NCBI GenBank assembly: GCA_018873245.2
Contig: JAEMBT020000009.1
Span: forward strand, 310,001-374,000
Source: Archegozetes longisetosus
Taxonomy: Eukaryota > Arthropoda > Arachnida > Sarcoptiformes > Trhypochthoniidae
DNA length: 64,000 nucleotides
Direction: 5' to 3'
Numbering within the stretch: position 1 is the first letter of the stretch; the number at the start of each line of letters is the position of its first letter. The position numbers were made by a program, and so were the translations under genes. This document shows positions 13,636 through 25,000 of the stretch, piece after piece. Below the pieces are notes generated by a model that saw only the letters and a list, made by a program, of their open reading frames with translations, had not been told where the DNA came from and made no database searches.

Positions 13636-16600
13636 ATGGCGTATAATTATTGGATTCTTATATTAATGGTGTCTTCATTGACGCCATTGTCAATACAATT
13701 GGGTAAATTTGTAAATAAAACTTGTTATTAATTTGATTTTAATAATTTATTTGATAGATTTAAAGAATTTATTGAGCATGAAAAGTAATGTGACAAATCC
13801 AGTAACTCCTCCACCAAATACGGAATACCCCTCGAAGGTGGATGATAAAAATTTTCAAAACAAAAATCATAATAATAGCAAAGCTGAAACAGGTATTTAC
13901 AAACAAATTTCTTAAACAACTCTTAATTATTGGTTTTCAAAATCATTTGACAACAGCACGATTTTAATCAATTTCAAACTTAATTAAAAAAACAAATTTA
14001 TCAACAAACTAGGCAAAGAACTGAATAAATTAGACAAAGAATTGAATAAATTGAATGTTTTGGCGAGTCCAAGTCCAAATCTGAAAAATACGGAAGAAGC
14101 AGAAATGAGGAAAAAACCATATCATCACCATGGGGGCAAAGCTCCAATCTCTGTCAAACTTCATCCACACTCTAGTTATCCTTCTCAACCAACTTATGGA
14201 CCAGGATATGGAGGGGCTAACAGTCACGGGGGTGGCAGTTATGGCGGTGTCAATTATGGGGGTGGCAGTTACGGTGGTGGTAGTCACGGTGGTGGCAGTT
14301 ATGGCGGTACCGATTATAGTGATGTTGGTTACGATACTTACAGAAAAATGTATGGCTATGAAGAAAGTGCTCCCGGATATGGAGGCGCAGCCCCAAATTA
14401 TGGAGGTGGGGGTCCAAATTATGGAGGTGGAGCCCCAAATTATGGAGGTGGGACCCCAAATTATGGAGGCGGAGCCCCAAATTATGGAGGCGGAGCCCCA
14501 AATTATGGAAGCGGAGCCCCAAACTATGGAAGCGGAGCCCCAAACTATGGAAGCGGAGCCCCAAACTATGGAAGCGGAGCCCCAAACTATGGAGGCGGAG
14601 CCCCAAATTATGGAGGCGGGAGTGCCGTTTATATTGTGGATGTTCCTAGTTATGAAGGCGAAGGTCCAGGTCATGGTGGCGGAGCCCCTGGTTATAGTGG
14701 CGGATCCTCTAGTTATGGTGGTGAGGCTCCTAGTTATAGTAGCGGGCCTGCAAAAGGTGATGGAGGTTCTGGTTACGCAGGAGGCGGTTCTGCTTATGGT
14801 GGTGATGGTGGTGGTTCTGCTTCTGGTTACGCAGGAGGTGGTTCTGCTTATGGTGGTGATGGTGGCGGTTCTGATTATAAAGGTGGTGATAGTGGCGGTT
14901 CTGGTCAGAAAAGTGATGTTTACAACAATGGAGGTCCTAGCTATGATAGTAGCGTAAGTTACGGAGAAGGAGGTTCTGGTTATAATAGTGGCAGTGGTCC
15001 TGGAGGAGCATATAGTGGTAGTGGTGGCAGTGGCTATAACAGTAGCAGTAGTCCCGGAGTAGTATATGGTGGTAGTGGTGGCAGTGGCTATAACGGTGGC
15101 AGTAGTCCCGGAGTAGTATATGGTGGTAGTGGTGGCAGTGGTTATAACGGTGGCAGTAATCCCGGAGTAGTATATGGTGGTAGTGGTGGCAGTGGCTATA
15201 ACAGTAGCAGTAGTCCCGGAGTAGTATATGGTGGTAGTGGTGGTAGTGGTGGTAGTGGTTATGCCGGAAGTGGCCAATATGTTGCAAACGATGGGTATAG
15301 AGGCGGATATAGTGGTGGCCAAGGAGGTTATGGATATGGAGGAGTGGCTCATCACGGCGTAGGCTACGGTGGACTCAATGCTTACCGTAATTATGGTGCT
15401 TATATTCAACCGATTCCGTACTCAGAAGTTAGTCAGTACATAAGTCCCACACAATATCATCAATATGCTGGAATGTTGTCGTCATTCTATAACATACCTT
15501 ATACCCCACATTACATACACTCTAATTATTCTCATGGAGGCGATTACGGTGGCTTTCAAATGGTTGTGGCCGTTGTGGTCATATCGGGGTCATTGGGCTA
15601 TCCTCCAGATCCTAAAATTCAAGGAACTCTCTATTTGAGTGAAATTTATAAGCAAATTGTTCTTATATCTGGTGTTATTTCAGGTGATATTTTCAAACTA
15701 TATTAACCATTAATTCTTTGAATTGATTTGATTGACATTTATTTAAAATCAAAGTTAGTGTTAATATTTAAATACAAAGACAGCTGAGGTACACTAAAAT
15801 TCCATTCAAATTCATGTCTTATATGATTGTTTTATGCAATTCGCAAATTAAGTGCTTTAGAATCCTAAACTAACCACTAAACTGATTGACAACTTTTGTT
15901 ATAATTAATTACAAATTTTTATTTCTAAAAGTTGAACCAAAATAATTGAAAGAACTAATAAGAAAAATGAATTGATCAGGTCTTCCGCCCAATCGTAAAT
16001 TTGCTCTGGCCATCCAAAGTTTCGGAGATTTAACCCAAGGCTGTGCCTCGACTGGCGATCACTATAACCCTGGAGGGTATTATACTCACGGAAACATGAA
16101 CGCAAGGCAAAGTCATGGTAAATCGGTTTTAATCCCTTCAAATACGATTTAAATATTAATTTAGAAGGGTCACTGGGGTGTAGTGGTCAGCGAGTCGAAT
16201 CTTGGGGTGGAGGTCCCAGGTTCGAACCTCGTGGTCGCTATACTTCTTTGACTGCGACATGCTGGCCCCATGTCCTCGGTTATAACCGCCTTTGGCCCGA
16301 TGTGCATGCCGCCCGACCGCCTCGAAAACTCACTCTGTAAATGGGGCTCGAGTGAGAAAGTTGGGCTCGCGTTAGTCTCGAACGATATTAATTTAGTTTT
16401 ACATTTGAATAAAGCCGGGGATTTGGGAAATGCTCTCTCGGATTCAAAAGGAAACGCTTTTATCAACAAATTGTCTCGAGGCCGATTTTCAATACAAGGA
16501 TACTACGCGATCGCAGGTTTAGCTGTTGCTCTCTACGAGAAACCAGATGATTACGGCTATGGAGGAAACCCCAAGAGTTTGGCGGATGGCAATGGGGGAG

Positions 16601-16674
16601 AAATTATAGCGTGCGGTATCATTGGGTTGGCCAATAAGGAAGCGTCGGTTGTCTCTAGTTCACATAATTACTAA
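13636..16674 (+). CDS. Secreted glycine-rich protein fused to a Cu/Zn-SOD-like domain without copper ligands
   Basis: Five exons, 13636-13702, 13758-13892, 14013-15683, 15980-16117 and 16397-16674, all phase 1, give 762 aa. Residues 1 to about 22 are a signal peptide; a charged linker and about 430 residues of Gly-rich repeats follow. Residues about 582-751 align with the Cu/Zn superoxide dismutase fold: QSFGDLTQGCASTGDHYNP, KAGDLGNA, LYEKPDDYGYGG and GNGGEIIACGIIG. The disulphide cysteines (C646, C743) and H652, H661 and D679 (human H63, H71, D83) remain. Copper ligands human H46, H48 and H120 are A635, Q637 and Y717; zinc ligand H80 is K676; R143 is I740. Dismutase activity is therefore not expected. 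The domain may serve as a structural or binding module. AATAAA lies at 16829. The last intron carries a SINE at its acceptor. Confidence 0.85.
14374..14624 (+). repeat. APNYGGG heptad repeat
   Basis: Eleven or so 21-bp units coding for a Pro-Asn-Tyr-Gly-Gly-Gly-Ala type heptad, with runs of nearly identical units (GGAAGCGGAGCCCCAAACTAT). Distinct from the GGY units of the upstream paralogue. Confidence 0.85.
14970..15262 (+). repeat. GSGYN..SSPGVVYGGSG repeat
   Basis: Five units of about 19 residues, each with GGSGYN, then a Ser/Gly stretch, then PGVVYGGSG (PGGAYSGSG in the first). Serine and glycine codons vary between units but the frame and length are kept. Confidence 0.8.
16165..16384 (+). 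mobile_element. tRNA-derived SINE at a splice acceptor
   Basis: A 220-bp insertion flanked by a perfect 12-bp direct repeat, ATATTAATTTAG, at 16153-16164 and 16385-16396. Its head resembles a tRNA gene: an A-box-like TGGGGTGTAGTGG at 16174-16186 and a textbook B box GGTTCGAACC at 16219-16228. It is clearly more GC-rich than the surrounding intron. There is no poly(A) tail. The flanking repeat ends in the AG of the last intron of the SOD-like gene, so the insertion duplicated the 3' splice site. Splicing to the downstream copy keeps the SOD frame. Splicing to the upstream copy would read into the SINE and hit a TAA after about 58 codons. Confidence 0.8.
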
Positions 16675-19673
16675 GCATTTCTTCCAATACCTCAAGTAAT
16701 TTGAACGATAAGAACACAGTTAAATAATTTAAAAATAGTTTGAAGTTTATTGATTGGAGCTAAATTTTCTGTCCAGATATTGTTTTTGTCATTTAAAATT
16801 GACTCGACTATGTTTCGACTTAATCAAAAATAAATCAATATTCTTATTGTTTAGCGTAGCATAAATCAAATGATAATTTATTGTATATAGTCATAACTTT
16901 TTTATGATGTAATAATAGATTTATTTTTCAAATTGATTCACTGAAGATATTCACTATTCTTCGGATATATTTTGCATTCCTTGCGAGTCACCAAACGAAA
17001 CACTTAAATTGATGTGCAACATTTTATTTAAATTTAACCAAAAGAGTAAGGATTCAACTGATTGATAATAGTCATCAGCATAAGCCAGCTTTGAGCTGAG
17101 CTTCCAGCTCAAAATCAGCTCATGTTTGAGCTTCAAGCTCAGTCACACTAGCATAAGCGCAGCTCAAGCCCAAAGTTGGAAAGTTGAGTTTGAAAGTGAA
17201 GCTCAACTTAAGCTCAGACAATTATTTTCTGATTCAAATATGTCTATTTATATAAGACAATTTTTTCAGTATTTTCTAACTTTGGCTGCTTTACTACACT
17301 ATTTAAAAGTAGCCTCATTTCAGTTTACATTAAATTGAGTAGATTTCTAATCAGAATTAATATATATGCTTTGTATAAATATATACTTGATTTCAATATG
17401 TGTTGAATATAAGATCAATGTCTATTCATTATTGGAATGAAGCGAAGCGAACCTCTGCACAATCGTGAGCAGCTCAGCTTTAGTTGATAGCATTTAATAA
17501 AATTAAGAAAGTTAACCAGTCATCTCATTATAGTCTATAGTTATCTTCTGGAAGTTGCGGTCAATCAATTGAGCTAAATATTCTATTCCTCTGTCTTTTT
17601 TTCGTAATAAGAAATGGTCAAAGTTTGTTTTAGAGCGAATATTACTATTTAGATCTTAAAAAGTGGATTTTTATAAATGCGGCCAAATTGTTATAATAAA
17701 GCACTTGAAAAATTGAGCCAAACAAATTTGACATTAGAATAAAAGAAAAGAAAACTCAAGCATTTTGGTTAAATATGCATCAAAATAAAAGCTACTTCAA
17801 AGTGAACAAAAGAATAATTTGATCTGATAATGGATAATAATTTTTTCCATTAAATATATCCCATTAATGATGTGAAAAGCGTTTGTGACACATAAATGGA
17901 CAAAAAGCTGAATGCTGGACATTATAATAATAGTTGTATTTGAGATAATAACAAGACCAACAAATGTGACCGAAGAAAGTATCGCAAATAAAATACACAA
18001 TAATAGATAGTAAAAGTATATAAGAACAAGTAACTGATAGAAAAATAACAATTATGTAATAAGTTGTGATTGAGATGCGTTTAAAGAACTAGCGTTTGAA
18101 CTGACACACGTATAATACTATACAAGTATTAGCTGAGTGTGTTTTCGTCTTCTATGCTCTTACTTCTCTTATTATGTGCTATTTTTGCTCTTAATAAATG
18201 CTCTGTAGAAAAGAGATAGAGACGAGCAAAATAAATAAATAGACACACAATTAAAGCCAATCAATAATATATGTATTGGTCTAACACATGAATGACTCGC
18301 GAGAATAAAACACTATAATATATTAATGGTATCACACAATGGAATCCTATTTTTACGTTCATTAGGCTATTATTTATTTGCTAAAGAGATGTTTCTTTTC
18401 TTCAACAATAAGTATTTATTTGTAGAGATGTCTTATGCCTTATATACTTATTTTACTTATGGATCTATACATCTATTAAGCGATAAGAGATAACAACAAC
18501 GTTATCTATTTTTTCCATTATCTAACTCAACAATGTGTGATCAATTGAGGCGAAACTGATCAAAATGTTCTCAGTAATACCTCAGATACTAAATAGAAAA
18601 GAGTCAATTTGATCAATTGAATCGAAGGCATAGTGTCTAAAGTTAAACTGACAAAAACTAAAGTAAATAAAGTAACTCATATTAAATGTATAACTGAATT
18701 AATTGCAAGCAATTTGATTTACTCGTTCGTTGTTATTAACGAATCATTTTTATGTTTAAAATTAATAATAAACGAAACAAAAGCTAACAAAAGTTATCCC
18801 TACTATCTCTCGGGATTGAACTCTTGTAGTACTTCTTGTGGTCAATAATGATAATAGTGTCTCATCTTTGAGAGCACGACAAAATACATCTCTTTTTCTT
18901 TAGCTTTCATTATTTGTGGTTAACGTTAAGTATAGAGTGTTTTCTCTGTGATCGTATTTCATCACAAATGGCTTTTAGTGTATCTCTCAAGAGATTCGAC
19001 TGTAAGTCAGTAATGATTTTGACTGCCAGACGAATTTATATCTAAGAATTTTGTGCCAGCAATTGATTTTGGTGTCACAAATAAATTTATTGGTCATTCT
19101 TTCTCATAAGATTCTTATAATAATGTAATGGAGATAACACTAAAACTTAAACTTCTTCTCAATCAATAAAGTTAAAGATCAGCCATTTTTTTGGCTTCTT
19201 TTAAAATATTTGACTTTTAAAATAAAGTCGATTTGTGAAATGGCACTTTATTTACTTAGCAGTAAGAAGATAAGTCTGTTCACATAATTTATCGCTTAGA
19301 AAATTGTCTTCTGATAAAGTATGGTGTACGGCAATACTCAACTCAAATTCACTTTGATGGAAATATAAATTCAGTTTAATCTTTACAACTGAAATAGTAT
19401 TATTATTGCATTCATTGTGAGAATAAAACCAGGACTACAAATATAATATTATTAATTGTTCGATAAAATGATCATTTGCTTAATCACATCCGTATTAATT
19501 ATCTATTAGTGTCAGTGTTACATTGTTTATCAAATTTTGCAAGTGTTACACATATCTGTTTACTCAGCAATCATTTCAGGCACTATACAATTAATTTTGC
19601 AAATTAATTACTTTATTGTGTCGTCATTTTTAAGTCAAGTAATAAAAACTTTTGCCTGGGATTATTTGCGACT
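16675..19673. other. Intergenic region with repeat fragments
   Basis: No gene recognised. At about 17085-17215 there is a GAGCT/AGCTC-rich stretch resembling the termini of the hAT-like elements at 34917, 40037 and 52643. At about 18325-18640 lies a dispersed repeat (see separate entry). Confidence 0.45.
18325..18640. repeat. Dispersed repeat, copy 1
   Basis: Strongly similar to 38580-38865, sharing for instance ATCCTATTTTTACGTTCATT, TGTCTTATGCCTTATATACT and AAGCGATAAGAGATAACAAC in the same order and orientation. This copy has about 40 bp more after the first shared block. No coding capacity and no clear termini; it could be a solo LTR or a non-autonomous element. Confidence 0.6.
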
Positions 19674-21367
19674 ATGATCCTTTTAATAGGTTGTAACTTG
19701 TTTATATCTATTTTTCTGTCAATTTATATGAATCTATTTATTTAAAAATCTGTTAACGTATACAGTAATAACAGCATTAGTATTGAGTGTCGACACAGTG
19801 GCTTCAGGTCGATGTCCAGCAAGCCAAGACATAAAGCCATGTACTTGTACTGAACAACAAGTTAAATGCTCTTCGGCACATGAATTGGAATTAAGTGATG
19901 TATTCAAAGCAATAGCAGCCGGAGGAACAGATATACATTTCGATACTTTCGAGTTGCATGGAACTAAGACTACAAAGTTAACCGATAGCATGTTTCATGG
20001 CATCAAATTCAAAACATTACGGTTTATTTCTTGCGATCAACTGATTTGTGTTAGTCCAACGGCATTCCGAGGACTGGAGAACAGTGTTGAAAAATTTATC
20101 GCAGAAGGAACAAGTTTCAGGTAGTTCTTCACTAAATATTCAGGAACGATAAGTGTAACAATTAAACAGTTTAAATAGGTATAAGTTACAAATTATATAT
20201 TTTTTATTCGAAGGCATGAAAGATAGGGCTGACAACACTTTTTTAAAAATATAAAGATATTAAGTCATTAAGAAATAGAGGAAAAACAGTTTCTTTTAAA
20301 AAATGCTTAGTTTCAATTTGTAAAAATTTTAGATAAGGAACAAATGTAGAATCAGCAGAAAAGATGCCCAAGACATATGACTTATTAGAGATAAAACTCA
20401 TAAATTGAAATTATCATGTTTCAAAGTTTCTAAATTTACATGATTCTTTAATTTAAAAAAAACATCTATGCTGCCTCAAAGATAGTGTGGATTTCTAGTT
20501 CAGTTCAGTTCAACTTTTATAGAACACTAGGAATAAGATATTTGACAAAATAAACTGAGATAATAGTTAATAGCTTAATTGTAAAAATAGATGGGATTTG
20601 AATCACGCCGACGAATGCAATATATTCAATGCATTGAACAGTTTACAAAGTTTACGTGAACTCAACATAACTAGCAGTAAAATCAATGAGATTCCCGCCG
20701 GAGCTTTTCATGATTTAACTGGTTCACAATCAAAATTAGTAACCATTGATTTAAGTGAAGGAATTGGTGGTGAGATAACTAAAATTGGCAAACGTGCTTT
20801 CTCGTCACTTAAAGGTTTGACTGAGTTAATCAAAAGCTCAAAAATAGTTAAAATATGACTGAAAACTTTCAGAGTTTAAAATATCGTTAAATTTAAACCA
20901 TTTAGAACTAATCTATGGCTTCTTTAATAGCATTGAAGTATCTGGACTTGTCTTCACATAAAATCAATTCAATTGATTCGTATGCGTTCGAGTTTATATC
21001 GCCATCAAGTGACAAATTGACAATTAATTTAGAAGGCAATAACATAACGTATAAAAGTTTTGGAAATGAATCACTTAATGTAATTGGAAAAGCGACTACA
21101 CTTAAATTAGGTGCTAATCCATTATTACAAGTATTAGAAGAATCAGTATTTCACTCGTTCCTATCAAATGCCGGACAAAACCATATTGACCTGAAAGGAA
21201 GTCCATTAGCTTGCCACACGAAAAACGTATGGCTATTAGAAAATAAAATTGATTTTAAGCTACAGCAAAAAATATCTAACGCTACGTCACCGGATGGTCT
21301 AGATTTTTGGGATCACACCAAAAGTCAATGCAACAGTAATAAGGACTCGATTAAGACAACTATATGA
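19674..21367 (+). CDS. Secreted LRR protein, like the luciferin-monooxygenase non-catalytic subunit
   Basis: Proposed exons are 19674-19689, 19766-20120, 20591-20814 and 20931-21367 (phases 1, 2, 1), giving 343 aa. The 16-nt first exon is inferred: it supplies the only in-frame ATG and completes a signal peptide (MILLIVITALVLSVDTVASG). After it come a cysteine cap (GRCPASQDIKPCTCTEQQ), several leucine-rich repeats (for example SLRELNITSSKINEIPAGAF and SLKALKYLDLSSHKINSID, the latter built across a splice junction) and a C-terminal cysteine region. Length and layout resemble the arthropod proteins annotated as oplophorus-luciferin 2-monooxygenase non-catalytic subunit. That name reflects homology only, not bioluminescence. 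There is no membrane helix. AATAAA is at 21404. The internal exons are firm; the first exon is less sure. Confidence 0.8.
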
Positions 21368-22014
21368 TTGTCGAACTATTTTCAAACTTTCAATCAAGCA
21401 ATCAATAAAACTCTTATAAGTCAGAGCTAGATAGAATTTAACTTGAAGTTTACTTAAACTTTGTTCAAATAAGGCTAAAATAGTCTAAATTTCAAACCTT
21501 TGTTTGCATCCAAAGCTGTTTGCGCATCAAAACTGATAAAAATTGTGCACAAAATAGAGTTCATTTCAACATTTAACTCAATCGATTGTATCAAATTTCG
21601 AAAATCATTGAATAAAGTATTAGTGAATAACATAAATGGCACTTAATCTTTGCATTAAATAGACATGAAATGCAATATCAATTTGAACCTAAATACGATG
21701 TGCTTTTGATGGTTTGAGTTTAGAAATTTTGAATCAAATAGAATCAGATCTATTACTTGAACTGTTTCTAATAGCTGAACCACTAGACAACTTAGGCATT
21801 TAAATAGACCATAATTTATATAAATACTTTGATCACATTCAAGAACATTGAATGAAAGTTTGGAAAGATGTTAGAATTGTGGACAGATAGTGATATCTCG
21901 TGTTTTATTTAGCTATAGACTAATCTTAAAAAACTTTTATTAGCAAACTTTTTGCGTTTCGATTTTCATATTCAGCATATAAAGACTACTAAAACATGAT
22001 ATTAAGAATTTTAA
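21368..22014. other. Spacer between convergent genes
   Basis: Holds the 3' ends of the LRR gene (+) and the GMC oxidoreductase gene (-). Nothing else recognised. Confidence 0.5.
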
Positions 22015-25000
22015 TCATTCTCCAGTTCTAATGAGATTCGATGCCTTTTCTGCGATCATAATCGTTGCGGCATTTGTGTGAGAGTTAGGTATTTGTGGTA
22101 TAACTGAGGCGTCAATGACTCGAAGATTTGCGACACCTCTTACTCTTAATCTATCGTCAACGACATAATTATTATCAGTTGAATTGCCCATTCTTTGACA
22201 TACGATAAGAGAAAAGAGTTCAAAAGATTAGATCGATATTAATTAAAAGACAAAATATAAAGCTTGAGTAAAACAAGAAAGCTATAAATAAATGTTTAGT
22301 TGACTAAAAGTGATAACTACCTGCACGAACCAACAAAACTATAATAACTGCGAGACAATTGTCTGACATGACATCTGAGGTAGTCATCGCATAGGTATTT
22401 ATTGTTACATAAATAGCATCCAGGAATAGGTGGAAATAGTTTTACACCATTTAATGGATTTCTTAGTGTGATATAAATAGCGATGCGAACTGCGTCTAAA
22501 ATTGTTTCAAAGTCTTGAGCATTAGATAGATATCTTGGATCTACTAGTGGCGGTCCCAAAGGATTTGTAGCATTCAGACGAACTGTTCCACGACTTAAAG
22601 GTCTGACCAATACTGGATCCAATGCCATGTAATATCCACCAACGTATGGCCGCCAATAGTCGGCCCATTCGGCTCTATTAGAAAAAATCATTTTTTTGCT
22701 ACCATTTTATATTGACTAATTGCAGAATTTAGTTATTCTATAAATAATTTTGGCATAGATTAGAAAATTTGCGCTTATCATCTAAATCTCATTCATAAAC
22801 TTTCTGAACCAGAATTTGTGTTAATTTTATCTTTTATGATAAAGCTTACGTATTATTAATATATTGAGAAACAGTAGAATTCAAATCGTCACCAAAATAT
22901 TCGACAACAGTAATGACCATAGTGTCGGGCCAACTTCGGTTTTGCAAATTATATCGCGTGTTCAGATAAGTGACACCATCGGGATGATGGGCCAGTGGTC
23001 CACTCGCGTTCGTATAGTAGTTATATAGGTTTTGCACATTAAAATAGGGCAAATCATCAATCAATGACCGGTTATCGATACGATAATAGAGCGGTACAAA
23101 TACATGATCGTGTAAATTATCACCAACTGGTAAGTCAGCCTTCACTGTGATGTTGAGAGATTGCAAGTGATCTCTTGGTCCAATTCCAGATAACATAAGC
23201 ACTTGTGGTGAATTTAACGCACCTTAAATACATGAGAAGAGCTCAAGTACTTAACACTATGGATATTTGGCTCTTAAGCAAACTAAATTTTTTGAATTAC
23301 CTGCAGAGACAATAACTTCTCTATTGGTATATGCAACCAAATCCTGTGTTCCATTTTTACTATAAAGGACACCATAAGCTCGTGTATTATTTGCTGTTCC
23401 GTCTATTAAAACTTTCTTAACCATAGAACGAGTCAATATATGTAAATTTGTTCGATTAAATGCTTCAATATAAGCGTTGGCTGTCGTCGACTTGATTCCC
23501 GTATCATTGTTCCAAAACATTTGGGCGATTGCTGTGCCTGAAAAATGTATAGATCATTTTTTAAAAAATAACATCGAACGGACCAAAATCACATTTCAAA
23601 CAGCAAACCAAAACAATAACTCTTGGATCACTGAGTATTCTGCGTCTGAGTATATAACATAGTATTGTTTATTTTCGTCTAAATGGACAAGATTCAAGTT
23701 ATTTTACTGCTTTTTCGATTGAGTAATTAAATTTATAATTAAATTTTTACTTTCGGTTTTGGATCAGTTTGAAAATGTTGAGGTTCACAAATTTGTTTCA
23801 AATATTAATTTGATCCTCCAGTCACTATATTTTAAATTAAGATAGCTTACAGTGAGAGGTAATAGAGGCAATTAAACTGAATTTGAGGATTTGAACAAGA
23901 CTTTACCACATTGCGTATATCTTATTAAGCTTAATGACTAGTACTGTTGTCAAATGTTAGTTTCAGCTAGACTTCAAAACCAATAGCAATTTCAAACGGC
24001 CAATTTCATGATGGCTAATTTGGGAATGGCTAATCCCTGTTTTAATTCCCCTAATAACTGATTGTCACAATGATTATCTAATTTTCAAATTTTACAACAA
24101 ACCAGGATGATGCTTTTGACTTAATAATATTGGAAATTTAAACGAGCAAAAAACTAAAACATCATTCTAAAAAATACTTTTCTTGTTAAAGTCAAGTCTG
24201 AATCAAAGGAGACCAATGTGTTCTGATTCCTTTGACATTGGTATGATTAGATAGATCTCGGTGAGCTAAGTCTAAATATATATACAACTTATAATCTATC
24301 TCATTCCGTTTCCGAGTTATAAGCTCCAATTGATTCTAAATGATAACTGCTAATTCACGGATGGTAAAGTCGAATTACGTAAAGCCCTCAGAAGTGTCCG
24401 GTCTTGTGTACATATAACAACAGCTCTTTTGTATCTCGGGTGTGGCAAGTACTTATCTGAGATAAAGTTACCGGGTGGGCAGTTTGATGATTTTTTCAAG
24501 CATTATGTTTATCCGGTAGTACAGTGAAAGCTTGATATAACGAACAGTCAAGGGGTAAAAATTTTTGTTCGTTATATTGAGCTGTACTTTATATTGTGAG
24601 TTAAAATATTATAGGTTTGAGAGCATTTTTTATTGTATTGTAGAACTAAAATGAATATAATCAATATAAATACTTACTTAAAAAAAGTCAGTTATTCGTG
24701 TCTGAACACTATTTTTTGAAAATATTAAAATCTAAAATTTCGTCTTTATTAGTCTCAAGTTCAAAACTTTAGACCTTTAAGTAAAGTTTAGTTCTTTTGG
24801 TAATTGATAAAAGTTCATGAGTACGAAACGTATTTTATATCGAAAGTTTACTTACTATTGTATACTTAAAATATGTTCGGTATATCAAATTTATTTTATA
24901 TCGAGATTCGTTATATCGAACAAATCTAAGCCTAATTTTATAAGAATTTGGAACGGGATTTTGCTTATGTACTTTATAACGAGATGTTTGTTAGATCGAG

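Noticed and set aside
14030-15409. 459-codon minus-strand frame and other plus-strand frames over the second glycine-rich gene.
   Set aside because: Shadow of the repeat. The GGY/APNYGGG frame joins the signal exon upstream and the SOD-like exons downstream.
16170-16240. A functional tRNA gene.
   Set aside because: The A- and B-box words are there, but the arms do not pair into a convincing cloverleaf and the unit continues for another 145 bp inside a 12-bp target duplication, so it is a SINE head.
13636-16674. An active extracellular Cu/Zn superoxide dismutase.
   Set aside because: Three copper ligands, one zinc ligand and the active-site Arg are replaced.
17126-17338. 70-codon frame near 17.1 kb.
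   Set aside because: The first half is GAGCT-repeat translation and belongs to a MITE fragment.
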